A DNA stretch of 64,000 nucleotides, from positions 310,001 through 374,000 of the forward strand of contig NZ_JACXAF010000003.1 in NCBI RefSeq assembly GCF_014773395.1. Direction: 5' to 3'. The notes beneath the pieces are model-generated. The model worked only from the letters and a program-made list of their open reading frames with translations. It was not told the origin of the DNA and searched no databases. Within the stretch, counting starts at the first letter, position 1, and the number at the start of each line of letters is the position of its first letter. This DNA comes from Neiella litorisoli (lineage in GTDB: Bacteria; Pseudomonadota; Gammaproteobacteria; Enterobacterales; Neiellaceae). The position numbers were made by a program, and so were the translations under genes. This document shows, in pieces, positions 45,762 through 57,026 of the stretch.

Positions 45762-46463
45762 TCAACTTGCCGGTGTTTCAGCGCGGCGCCATTGGCCATT
45801 GGCAATGCCATCAAGCGTCCAGCGGCCAACTCGGTAGCGGATCAAACGCAATGTTGGAAAGCCGATTGCCGCGGTCATTCGTCTAACTTGACGATTGCGT
45901 CCCTCAATAATGCTGATCTCAAGCCAGCTATCGGGAATGGATTGGCGCACCCGAATGGGTGGGTTGCGAGGCCAGATGTCCGGCTCATCAATGCGTTTGA
46001 CTTCAGCAGGCAAGGTCGGGCCATCTTTTAATTCAATGCCATCTCGCAGTAATTGCAAATCCAGTTCACTGGGATCACCTTCAACCTGCACCCAATAGGT
46101 CTTACGTGTTTTCTTACCTGGCTGGGTCAGCTGTGCATTGAGTTTACCGCTATTGGTCAGCACCAACAGGCCCTCGCTGTCGCGATCGAGGCGTCCGGCA
46201 GCGTAAACATTGGCAACATCAACATAGTCAGCCAGAGTTTTACGACCCGCTTGATCAGTAAATTGGCACAGTACATCAAAGGGCTTATTGAACAGAATAA
46301 CTTGTGTTGGTTGTTTCGGCGCTGATGATGTTGCCGCTTTGCGGTTGGTGCTTTTGTTTGGCTTTGTTGAGCGCTGCGAGTGGCCGCGGCGAGACGGATT
46401 GCCATTTCGAGGTTTTCTGTTTTTGCTTGAGTTTGCTTTGTTGGCGAGGCCAGAACGCGTCAT
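45762..46463 (-). CDS. rluE: 23S rRNA pseudouridine synthase RluE
   Basis: 233-residue RsuA-family pseudouridine synthase; E. coli RluE modifies U2457 of 23S rRNA. The core begins at [16 protein letters not shown]. The catalytic Asp is in [18 protein letters not shown] and the late motif is [21 protein letters not shown]. About 50 N-terminal residues are very basic and Ser/Asn/Lys-rich with no fold and are missing in E. coli, perhaps aiding rRNA binding. There is no S4 domain. The gene order rluE-nudJ-mnmA-hflD-purB supports orthology. Confidence 0.92.
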   Translation of the reverse strand: MTRSGLANKANSSKNRKPRNGNPSRRGHSQRSTKPNKSTNRKAATSSAPKQPTQVILFNKPFDVLCQFTDQAGRKTLADYVDVANVYAAGRLDRDSEGLLVLTNSGKLNAQLTQPGKKTRKTYWVQVEGDPSELDLQLLRDGIELKDGPTLPAEVKRIDEPDIWPRNPPIRVRQSIPDSWLEISIIEGRNRQVRRMTAAIGFPTLRLIRYRVGRWTLDGIANGQWRRAETPAS

Positions 46464-46505
46464 TGATTGCTAAAAAGTTGATGAGTAAACGCTGCAATCT
46501 TAACA

Positions 46506-46536
46506 AACAAAAAGGCAACGCCGAAGCGTTGCCTTT
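46506..46536 (-). terminator. intrinsic terminator of icd
   Basis: Perfect 11-bp stem AAAGGCAACGC (46511-46521) / GCGTTGCCTTT (46526-46536) closed on the minus strand by a TTCG tetraloop, followed by TTTGTTTGTT. It begins 28 bp after the icd stop. Confidence 0.9.
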
Positions 46537-46564
46537 ACTCAGAGTGAGTTATTGCCGATTTAGC

Positions 46565-48793
<2,229 letters not shown>

Positions 48794-49093
48794 TTAGTTT
48801 CCCTTTTAATTAAATATTTTTCGTCACCAGCAGCTGTGTGATTCGCATTCTGGGAGATGCAGATGCACGTCAGAGTGTTAAGTCGATCAAAAAAACGGCG
48901 GACATTATAGCAGTAAGTATGCCAATAGAATAGTCGTTGAAATAGACCGTTTGGGTCCATTTATATTCTTGAATAACAACAAGTTACGATAATGTTGAGA
49001 CGGTGAGGCGAAAGGCTTTTGACCAATGTCTAACTCACAGTTAGAAAATCGAATAATTACAACTGGTTAGCGTTTCTTATTGGCGCTAAAACA
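48794..49093 (-). promoter_or_regulatory. icd upstream region
   Basis: No gene seen. The gap between icd and cspD on the minus strand is 347 bp. It holds the icd promoter (see separate entry), an untranslated leader of about 100 bp, and near its far end the cspD terminator. I found no convincing operator palindrome here. Confidence 0.5.
48904..48912 (-). promoter_or_regulatory. extended -10 promoter of icd
   Basis: On the minus strand the sequence TGCTATAAT gives a perfect -10 hexamer (TATAAT at 48904-48909) with the TGn extension. The -35 region is poor, as expected for an extended -10 promoter. It is about 110 bp before the icd ATG. Confidence 0.55.
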
Positions 49094-49117
49094 GAAAAAG
49101 CAGGCCGAAGCCTGCTT
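49094..49117 (-). terminator. intrinsic terminator of cspD
   Basis: Perfect 8-bp stem AAGCAGGC (49098-49105) / GCCTGCTT (49110-49117), TTCG tetraloop on the minus strand and TTT after it. It begins 24 bp after the cspD stop. Confidence 0.85.
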
Positions 49118-49140
49118 CATAAAATATTGTTCGAGGTACG

Positions 49141-49356
49141 TTATTTCTCGTCGCTAACCTGCGAGATTTTAAGCGCGTGATTGCCCTTGGGGCCTTCATG
49201 CAGCTCAAATTGTACTTCCTGTCCCGCTTTTAACGTGCGATAACCATCCATTTCAATAGTCGAGTAGTGCGCAAACACGTCCTCGCCACCGCCATCTGGA
49301 CAAATGAAACCGAACCCTTTGGCGTTATTGAACCATTTGACTTTTCCGGTAGCCAT
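49141..49356 (-). CDS. cspD: cold-shock-domain protein CspD
   Basis: 71-residue cold-shock-fold protein. The start at 49356 gives MATGKVKWFNNAKGFGFICP, with AAGGA upstream. RNP1 is KGFGFI and RNP2 DVFAHY. The divergent position next to clpS and sequence points such as STIEMDGYRTLKAGQEVQF identify it as CspD, which in E. coli binds single-stranded DNA, inhibits replication and accumulates in stationary phase without being cold-induced. It shares its promoter region with clpS. Confidence 0.9.
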   Translation of the reverse strand: MATGKVKWFNNAKGFGFICPDGGGEDVFAHYSTIEMDGYRTLKAGQEVQFELHEGPKGNHALKISQVSDEK

Positions 49357-49383
49357 ACTTCTACATCCTTCCATTTACGACTG

Positions 49384-49495
49384 AACTTTGTTCTGCCAAA
49401 ATCAATGTGTGACAGACGTTGATTGAACAAAATTTGTACCTTTTGCCACTCTAGTACAAAGTTCGTACGAGTCAAGAAAACGTTAATACAAAGTT
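49384..49495. promoter_or_regulatory. repeated TACAAAGTT motif between cspD and clpS
   Basis: Two exact direct copies of TACAAAGTT (49455-49463 and 49487-49495) start 32 bp apart, three helical turns, with an inverted AACTTTGTT at 49384-49392 and an imperfect ACAAAATTTGT between. GTACAAAGTTCGTAC includes a GTAC/GTAC repeat. They lie in the divergent promoter region and could be binding sites for one regulator. Confidence 0.4.
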
Positions 49496-49568
49496 GGTAA
49501 TTTGTGCGGTTAGTAGAATGTGCGTTATCGCGCGAATTTTCGTATATCGGTTTGAGCTACTATTGAAT

Positions 49569-49892
49569 ATGAGTGAAAGAAACACAGATTTGGCCCATGA
49601 AGATGTGGTTGAGTCGAAGCCTGAATTACAAGTAAGAGAGCCAAAACTGTATCAGGTTTTGCTGAACAACGATGATTATACTCCGATGGATTTTGTTATC
49701 GATGTGCTGCAACGGTTTTTTGCTCATTCACCTGAGCGAGCGACTCAGATCATGCTGGAAGTCCACAACGAGGGACGCGGAATTTGTGGTGTATATACCC
49801 GAGATGTCGCTGAAACCAAGGTTGTCCAAGTCAATCAGTATTCGCGTGAAAATGAGCATCCGTTACTTTGCTCGATGGAGAAGGCGCAATAA
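49569..49892 (+). CDS. clpS: ClpS, N-degron adaptor
   Basis: 107-residue adaptor that delivers proteins with N-terminal Leu, Phe, Tyr or Trp to ClpAP. The start at 49569 gives [12 protein letters not shown], of normal length; the frame is open upstream but not homologous. The flexible N-terminal tail (about 1-30) is followed by the core: [20 protein letters not shown], whose Asn-Asp-Asp cluster holds the alpha-amino group, then [21 protein letters not shown], and the C-terminus [11 protein letters not shown]. The clpS-clpA order is conserved, with clpA 71 bp downstream. Confidence 0.96.
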   Translation: MSERNTDLAHEDVVESKPELQVREPKLYQVLLNNDDYTPMDFVIDVLQRFFAHSPERATQIMLEVHNEGRGICGVYTRDVAETKVVQVNQYSRENEHPLLCSMEKAQ

Positions 49893-49963
49893 TTGCATTG
49901 ATCCCAACCGCATTACCATGAAGTACACCTTAGTAGGTGGAATGATTAGTAAGGGGCGTGCCT

Positions 49964-52249
49964 ATGTTAAATAAAGAGTTAGAAGTCTCGTTGAATGATG
50001 CATTCCGAGAAGCCCGTAACAAGCGTCATGAGTTTATGACAGTGGAGCATTTGTTATTGGCACTTCTCCAGAATTCTGCGGCGGTCGGAGCCTTGGAAGC
50101 GTGTGGCGCTGACATTGACCGCTTGAAAGTTTCCCTCACCGAATTTATCGAACAAACAACCCCTCTGATACCGACCGAAGATCAGGAACGCGAAACTCAG
50201 CCGACCTTGGGCTTCCAGCGCGTGCTGCAGCGGGCGGTGTTCCATGTGCAATCGTCGGGTCGCAGTGAAGTGACTGGCGCCAATGTGTTGGTGGCCATGT
50301 TTAGCGAGCAAGAGAGCCAAGCGGTGTACTTTCTCAAGCGTGAGTCGGTATCGCGACTGGACGTGGTGAACTTTATTTCACACGGCATCCGTAAGGTTGA
50401 GAATTCTGGAAGCGAATCTTCTGCGTCGAATCAAGACCGCCTCGACAGTGATGTTGAAAGCACCGAGTCGGCGCCAGCAAGCGATTCGGTTCTGGCGAAT
50501 TTTGCTACCAATCTAAACGTGCTTGCTGCCGAAGATGGCATCGACCCATTAATTGGTCGGGAAGACGAGCTAGAGCGCGCGATTCAAGTGCTTTGTCGTC
50601 GCCGCAAAAACAACCCGCTGTTAGTTGGCGAAGCTGGAGTTGGTAAAACGGCCATTGCCGAGGGTTTAGCTTACCGGATTGTGCAAGGAGAAGTGCCGGA
50701 TATTATCTCCGACAGCGTCATCTATTCGCTCGATTTAGGCGCGTTGTTAGCGGGCACCAAGTACCGCGGCGATTTTGAAAAACGCTTTAAGTCATTGCTC
50801 AAAGAGCTGCAAGAAAAGCCCCACGCGATCATGTTCATTGATGAAATCCATACCATTATTGGTGCCGGTGCAGCATCAGGCGGCATGATGGATGCGTCAA
50901 ATCTGATCAAACCTTTACTAACAAGTGGCCAGTTGCGCTGTATCGGTGCAACCACATATCAGGAATATCGCGGCATCTTTGAGAAAGATCGCGCCTTGGC
51001 GCGCCGCTTTAAGAAAATCGATGTGCCAGAGCCAAGTGTTGAAGACACCACTAAAATTCTGCTTGGTTTGAAAGCGCGTTATGAAGAGCACCATGGTGTT
51101 CGTTATACCAAACCTGCGATTAGCGCTGCCGCCGAGTTGTCGGCGAAGTACATTAACGACAGGCACCTGCCGGACAAAGCCATTGACGTGATTGACGAGG
51201 CTGGCGCTCACACTCGTTTGGTGCCGGTTAGTCGCCGCAAGAAAACGGTCGGCGTGAATGAAATTGAATCCATTATTGCCAAAATGGCTCGGATCCCAGC
51301 GAAGTCGGTGTCATCGACCGACAAAGATGTACTTAAGAATCTTGGCCGCAACCTGAAAATGGTGGTGTTTGGTCAGGACCGCGCCATTGAAGTGTTGTCG
51401 GATGCAATTTTATTGCAACGCTCAGGACTCGGTCAGGAACAAAAACCTGTCGGCAGCTTCTTGTTTGCGGGGCCAACGGGCGTCGGTAAAACCGAAGTCA
51501 CTCAGCAGCTTGCTAAGCTGATGGGGGTTGAGTTGATTCGCTTTGATATGTCTGAGTACATGGAAAGGCACGCGGTGAGCCGATTGATTGGTGCGCCTCC
51601 GGGTTATGTCGGCTTCGATCAAGGTGGCCTGCTAACCGATGCGGTGCTCAATCATCCCCATAGCGTCGTGTTGTTGGATGAGATTGAAAAAGCGCACTCC
51701 GATGTCTACAACCTGTTGTTGCAAGTGATGGATCACGGCACTTTAACCGATAACAATGGCCGCAAAGCCGATTTCCGTAACGTGATCTTGGTGATGACCA
51801 CCAATGCCGGTGTTCAAGAAACGGTCAAGAAATCCATTGGTTTCCAAGAGCAGGACAACACCACCGATGCGATGGGTGAAATCAACCGGGTATTTACCCC
51901 AGAGTTTCGTAATCGCCTCGATAACATCATTTGGTTCAACCACTTGAACGAAGAAGTGATTCAGCAGGTTGTTGATAAATTCATCGTTGAACTGCAAGCT
52001 CAGCTCGATGCTAAGGGGGTGTCACTCGACGTTGATACCAAGGCTCGCAAACATCTGGCAGAGAAAGGGTACGACAAAGCGATGGGTGCACGCCCAATGT
52101 CTCGGGTGATCCAAGAATCGCTGAAACGTCCACTTGCCAACGAGTTGCTATTTGGTTGTTTAGCCAATGGTGGCACAGTCACAGTTACCCTCAAGCGAGG
52201 TAAACTGGTGTTTGACTACGGCAAAGAAACCGCTGATTGTGCGACTTAG
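49964..52249 (+). CDS. clpA: ClpA, ATP-dependent unfoldase of ClpAP
   Basis: 761-residue AAA+ unfoldase that feeds substrates to ClpP. The ATG at 49964 is preferred (AAGGGG 7 bp upstream, MLNKELEVSLNDAFREA like E. coli). The N-domain (about 1-145) docks ClpS. D1 has Walker A GEAGVGKTAIAEG and Walker B MFIDEIHTIIGAG; D2 has Walker A GPTGVGKTEVTQQL, Walker B VVLLDEIEKAHSD and the sensor-2 GARPMSRVIQ. The acidic linker (about 148-175) is a little longer than in E. coli. It is followed by a strong terminator shared with infA. Confidence 0.97.
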   Translation: MLNKELEVSLNDAFREARNKRHEFMTVEHLLLALLQNSAAVGALEACGADIDRLKVSLTEFIEQTTPLIPTEDQERETQPTLGFQRVLQRAVFHVQSSGRSEVTGANVLVAMFSEQESQAVYFLKRESVSRLDVVNFISHGIRKVENSGSESSASNQDRLDSDVESTESAPASDSVLANFATNLNVLAAEDGIDPLIGREDELERAIQVLCRRRKNNPLLVGEAGVGKTAIAEGLAYRIVQGEVPDIISDSVIYSLDLGALLAGTKYRGDFEKRFKSLLKELQEKPHAIMFIDEIHTIIGAGAASGGMMDASNLIKPLLTSGQLRCIGATTYQEYRGIFEKDRALARRFKKIDVPEPSVEDTTKILLGLKARYEEHHGVRYTKPAISAAAELSAKYINDRHLPDKAIDVIDEAGAHTRLVPVSRRKKTVGVNEIESIIAKMARIPAKSVSSTDKDVLKNLGRNLKMVVFGQDRAIEVLSDAILLQRSGLGQEQKPVGSFLFAGPTGVGKTEVTQQLAKLMGVELIRFDMSEYMERHAVSRLIGAPPGYVGFDQGGLLTDAVLNHPHSVVLLDEIEKAHSDVYNLLLQVMDHGTLTDNNGRKADFRNVILVMTTNAGVQETVKKSIGFQEQDNTTDAMGEINRVFTPEFRNRLDNIIWFNHLNEEVIQQVVDKFIVELQAQLDAKGVSLDVDTKARKHLAEKGYDKAMGARPMSRVIQESLKRPLANELLFGCLANGGTVTVTLKRGKLVFDYGKETADCAT

Positions 52250-52270
52250 TCTTGATGATCTGTTGCAGCA

Positions 52271-52302
52271 ACAAAAAGGCCCGCGAAAGCGGGCCTTTTT
52301 GT
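52271..52302. terminator. bidirectional terminator between clpA and infA
   Basis: A 14-bp perfect stem ACAAAAAGGCCCGC (52271-52284) / GCGGGCCTTTTTGT (52289-52302) with a GAAA tetraloop. T runs within the stem base serve both directions: clpA on the plus strand, infA on the minus. Confidence 0.95.
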
Positions 52303-52322
52303 TGGAAACTTTTAAACGCAAA

Positions 52323-52541
<219 letters not shown>

Positions 52542-52625
52542 TCAGGATTCTCGTTCAACTGCCATGAGTGTATGGACCTATTTAAGCGCGCGGAATTGTG
52601 CCCGAAATCCCTATGACTGTAAAGG

Positions 52626-53357
52626 TTAGGTTGCTGATTTTTTACTCATACACCAGTTGCCATCGATGAATTTTTCATTTGGTTGGAATTTTGTTTTGTA
52701 ATTCATCGCTTGGCAGGCATCAATTTGGTAACCGAGATAGAGGTACTTTTTGCCAATGGCTTTGGCTAATTCGATTTGTTGCAAAATACAGGCGCTACCG
52801 AGTGAACGATGAGCTAATTGCGGATCGAAATATGTGTAGAGTGCCGACAATGCGTTTGGCGTCTCATCGGTAATCGCGACGGCAATCAGTTGATCCTGAT
52901 ACCAGCATTCCAGATGCAATACCGATAACCAATCACAACGGCCAAATTGGGTTAATTGTTGCCGATCGGGAGGATACATCGAGCCGCTTCTGTGCCGCTG
53001 CTCGATATAGCGACAGTAGAGTTCAAAGTGGGCATCGCTGACCTCATCAGTCACTAACCATTGGTAGCTTTTAGATTTAGCAATGATCCGCTTTTGACTT
53101 TTGCTTGGTTGAAAATCTGCAACGGGGATCCGCAGGGATTGGCAGGCATTGCAACTGGGGCAATGGGGACGGTAAACATCCATGCCGCTGCGGCGGAAGC
53201 CATGAGCCAATAAATAGTCATAGCCATATTCGTTCATCACTCGCTGATCGAGTACAAACAACAATTGCTCGGTGTTGCCAGCAATGTAGCTACAGCCAGA
53301 AGGCTGGCTTAATGCTAAGCGGGCGCGTTGATCGTGTTGCCAAGGATCGGAACTCAT
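52626..53357 (-). CDS. bpt: Bpt, aspartate/glutamate leucyltransferase
   Basis: 243-residue protein of the arginyl/leucyl-tRNA-protein transferase family (ATE-like). Bacterial Bpt adds Leu to N-terminal Asp or Glu, making a ClpS-readable degron. Cys-rich zinc-type motifs are CSYIAG near the N-terminus and HCPSCNACQSLRI (about residues 65-77). Later motifs are RYIEQRHRSGSMYPPD, SALYTYFDPQLAHRSLGSACIL and YLYLGYQIDACQAMNYK. E. coli lacks this gene. It is 6 bp after aat, so the two transferases form one operon. Confidence 0.94.
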   Translation of the reverse strand: MSSDPWQHDQRARLALSQPSGCSYIAGNTEQLLFVLDQRVMNEYGYDYLLAHGFRRSGMDVYRPHCPSCNACQSLRIPVADFQPSKSQKRIIAKSKSYQWLVTDEVSDAHFELYCRYIEQRHRSGSMYPPDRQQLTQFGRCDWLSVLHLECWYQDQLIAVAITDETPNALSALYTYFDPQLAHRSLGSACILQQIELAKAIGKKYLYLGYQIDACQAMNYKTKFQPNEKFIDGNWCMSKKSAT

Positions 53358-53363
53358 GTCGAA

Positions 53364-54044
53364 TCAAGCTGATGGGAACTGGTTGCATTGTAGCAATAGA
53401 GCTTGGTTTAAATGCAAGATGAAATCAGTGCGATCAACTAATTGTGCGCCCAAATTCATTAAATGTGGGTTTTCAAGCTGGCAATCTAGCAAGCTCATAC
53501 CGGCACTTTTCATGGATTCAATGAGGGCTAGAAAAGCGACTTTGGATGCCCCAGATTGACGATGAAACATCGACTCGCCACAAAACACGCCATTGAGCTT
53601 TAAGCCGTACAGGCCGCCAACCAGCAGATTGTTGCGCCACACTTCGACGGAATGCGCCACTCCTTGATGATGCAGCTGAATATAGGCGTGCATCATGTCA
53701 TCGGTGATCCAAGTATCAGGGCGTTGCTCGGTGGGCTCTGAGCATGCCCAAATCACTTGTTCAAAGGCGCTATTAAAGCGAATGGAAAAATCATGATTGC
53801 GCCACAACTTGCGCAATGTGCGGCCCGGCTGGTAGCTCTGCGGTAAAACAATACAACGGGGCGTTGGCGACCACCACATGATCGGGTCATCGTCACTAAA
53901 CCAAGGGAAAATTCCGCGGCGGTAGGCGGCAATCAGGCGTTCGGGGCTGAGGTCGCCGCCAAACGCCAGTAAGCCGTTGGGCTCATCTAACGCCTGAGAC
54001 GGATCCGGAAACTGTTCCGGATCGTCAGAGAGTTGATAGAGCAT
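53364..54044 (-). CDS. aat: Aat, leucyl/phenylalanyl-tRNA-protein transferase
   Basis: 226-residue transferase that attaches Leu or Phe to proteins with N-terminal Arg or Lys, creating primary N-degrons for ClpS. Motifs: PDPSQALDEPNGLLAFGGDL, AYRRGIFPWFSDDDPIMWWS, FEQVIWACSEP, TWITDDMMHAYIQLHHQGVA, SVEVW...GGLYGLKLNGVFCGESMF and GMSLLDCQLENPHLMNLGA. Typical length. It follows trxB by 24 bp and precedes bpt by 6 bp on the minus strand. Confidence 0.96.
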   Translation of the reverse strand: MLYQLSDDPEQFPDPSQALDEPNGLLAFGGDLSPERLIAAYRRGIFPWFSDDDPIMWWSPTPRCIVLPQSYQPGRTLRKLWRNHDFSIRFNSAFEQVIWACSEPTEQRPDTWITDDMMHAYIQLHHQGVAHSVEVWRNNLLVGGLYGLKLNGVFCGESMFHRQSGASKVAFLALIESMKSAGMSLLDCQLENPHLMNLGAQLVDRTDFILHLNQALLLQCNQFPSA

Positions 54045-54068
54045 GTTCAGCGGTGCTGAGCAATGTTG

Positions 54069-55152
<1,084 letters not shown>

Positions 55153-55188
55153 TTGTTATGACGTTAGAGCTTTTGGTTATTCAAGCGA

Positions 55189-56304
55189 TTATGCCAATAC
55201 CGATTCAGCACTGACGTAGTCATAGTTGAGGGCTTCGGCAACTTCTTCACAGGTGATCTGACCGCGGAATACGTTGAGGCCATTACGCAAGTGAGTGTCC
55301 TGTTTCAGCGCTTTTGCATAACCTTTGTCAGCTAGTGCCACAATATAAGGCAACGTTGCGTTGTTAAGGGCAAAGGTGCTGGTGCGCGGCACTGCGCCTG
55401 GCATGTTCGCGACACAATAGTGTACGACATCGTCAACCACATAGGTTGGTTTGTCGTGCGTGGTTGGCGTTGAGGTTTCCACACAGCCGCCTTGATCGAT
55501 TGCTACATCAACAATTGCTGCGCCTTTTTTCATCGCTCGGATGTGCTCAGCGGTCACTAGTTTGGGGGCCGCTGCGCCAGGGATCAATACGCCACCGATC
55601 ACCAAATCAGCATCTAAAACGTGTTGCTCAATGGCTTCGGTCGTTGAAAAAACCGTGCTGATGGTGTGACCAAATTGCGCGTCGAGCTTGCGAAGTACAG
55701 GGATGCTGCGATCCAGTACCACTACATTGGCGCCCATACCAACAGCCATTTGCGCCGCATTGACGCCAACCATGCCACCACCGATCACCACGACTTTTGC
55801 CGGTTCTACGCCAGGGACGCCGCCAAGCAGCATGCCGCGACCATGGTGGCTGCGCTCAAGGGCTTGGGCACCAGCTTGAATTGACATCCGGCCGGCCACT
55901 TCTGACATCGGTGCCAGCAATGGCAATCCGCCGTTAGCATCCGTCACGGTTTCGTAAGCAATACAAATAGCTTTTGAGGCAACCAAATCTTTGGTTTGCT
56001 CTGGATCTGGCGCCAAGTGGAGGTATGTAAACAAGATTTGATCAGGGCGCAGCATGGCACGTTCAACGGCTTGTGGCTCTTTGACCTTCACAATCATTTC
56101 GGCACGAGCGAAGATGCTTTCGGCATCATTGGCAATATCAGCACCGGCGGCGCGATAGTCATCGTCGCTAAAGCCAATGCCTTCACCAGCTTGGGTTTGC
56201 ACCATCACTTGGTGACCACGCTGGGTCAATTCACGAACACTTGCTGGCACCATGCCAACCCGATATTCATGGTTCTTAATCTCTTTCGGTACGCCAATCA
56301 ACAT
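55189..56304 (-). CDS. ald: alanine dehydrogenase
   Basis: 371-residue NAD+-dependent alanine dehydrogenase that interconverts L-alanine and pyruvate plus ammonia. It begins MLIGVPKEIKNHEYRVGMVP; Arg15 and the Lys of IVKVKEP are substrate-binding in the family. The NAD motif VVIGGGMVGVNAAQMAVGMG and GAAIVDVAIDQGGCVETS follow, ending with YTALNN-like FALNNATLPYIVALADKGY. In E. coli the lrp-trxB interval has no ald; here it sits divergent to lrp, and Lrp-type regulators often control ald. Confidence 0.96.
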   Translation of the reverse strand: MLIGVPKEIKNHEYRVGMVPASVRELTQRGHQVMVQTQAGEGIGFSDDDYRAAGADIANDAESIFARAEMIVKVKEPQAVERAMLRPDQILFTYLHLAPDPEQTKDLVASKAICIAYETVTDANGGLPLLAPMSEVAGRMSIQAGAQALERSHHGRGMLLGGVPGVEPAKVVVIGGGMVGVNAAQMAVGMGANVVVLDRSIPVLRKLDAQFGHTISTVFSTTEAIEQHVLDADLVIGGVLIPGAAAPKLVTAEHIRAMKKGAAIVDVAIDQGGCVETSTPTTHDKPTYVVDDVVHYCVANMPGAVPRTSTFALNNATLPYIVALADKGYAKALKQDTHLRNGLNVFRGQITCEEVAEALNYDYVSAESVLA

Positions 56305-56455
56305 TGCTTTAATCTCTCATAAGGATGACGGTATGGAACGTAACAAAGTATAAAAGTAGATTTAACGAATTAGTCACTGAAATACTGCATATTTAAAGTG
56401 AATTACTCTGCTAAAATGCAAAATTAATAGTGTCACTTAGTGTTAATTCTTTTTT

Positions 56456-56926
56456 ATGCCAAATAAACCTCTTGATCGTATTGATAAGCGAATCGTCCAG
56501 GAGCTGCAATTCAATGGCCGTATTTCCAACGTTGAACTCGCGCGCCGAATCGGCTTGTCGCCAACGCCTTGTTTGGAGCGGGTAAGGCGACTTGAACAGC
56601 AGGGCGTGATCCTCGGCTACCAAGCAAATATAGACCCATCGAAGGTGGGTGGTAGTTTGCTGGTGTTTATTGAGGTGACCCTTGATCGAGCGGCTCCCGA
56701 CGTCTTTGAGCGATTTAATACCGCTGTGGTGCAATTAGATGAAATTCTTGAGTGCTACCTGGTCTCCGGCAATTTCGACTATTTGTTGAAGACTCGAGTC
56801 GCAGATATGTCGGCGTACCGCGCCATGCTCAGCTCAACCTTGTTGAAACTGCCCAATGTCAGTGACACCCGTACCTACGTGGTGATGGAAGAAGTGCAGG
56901 CTAAAACGCGCTTGCTGATAAAGTAA
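56456..56926 (+). CDS. lrp: leucine-responsive regulatory protein Lrp
   Basis: 156-residue Lrp/AsnC-family global regulator. The helix-turn-helix spans about residues 8-58 (LDRIDKRIVQELQFNGRISN, VELARRIGLSPTPCLERVRR), followed by the RAM effector domain (LLVFIEVTLDRAAPDVFERF, ECYLVSGNFDYLLKTRVADM). Its position just before ftsK is as in E. coli, which argues for Lrp itself and not a paralogue. The divergent 151-bp A/T-rich region toward ald is a likely Lrp-binding region. Confidence 0.94.
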   Translation: MPNKPLDRIDKRIVQELQFNGRISNVELARRIGLSPTPCLERVRRLEQQGVILGYQANIDPSKVGGSLLVFIEVTLDRAAPDVFERFNTAVVQLDEILECYLVSGNFDYLLKTRVADMSAYRAMLSSTLLKLPNVSDTRTYVVMEEVQAKTRLLIK

Positions 56927-57026
56927 AAATCAATGCGCGCACGCCGCAAAGCAGGTTACAGGCGTTGGTCATGGACGTTGATTTTGTTATGGTGTAGCCA
57001 GTTTTTTTACACGGACTGATTGTACT

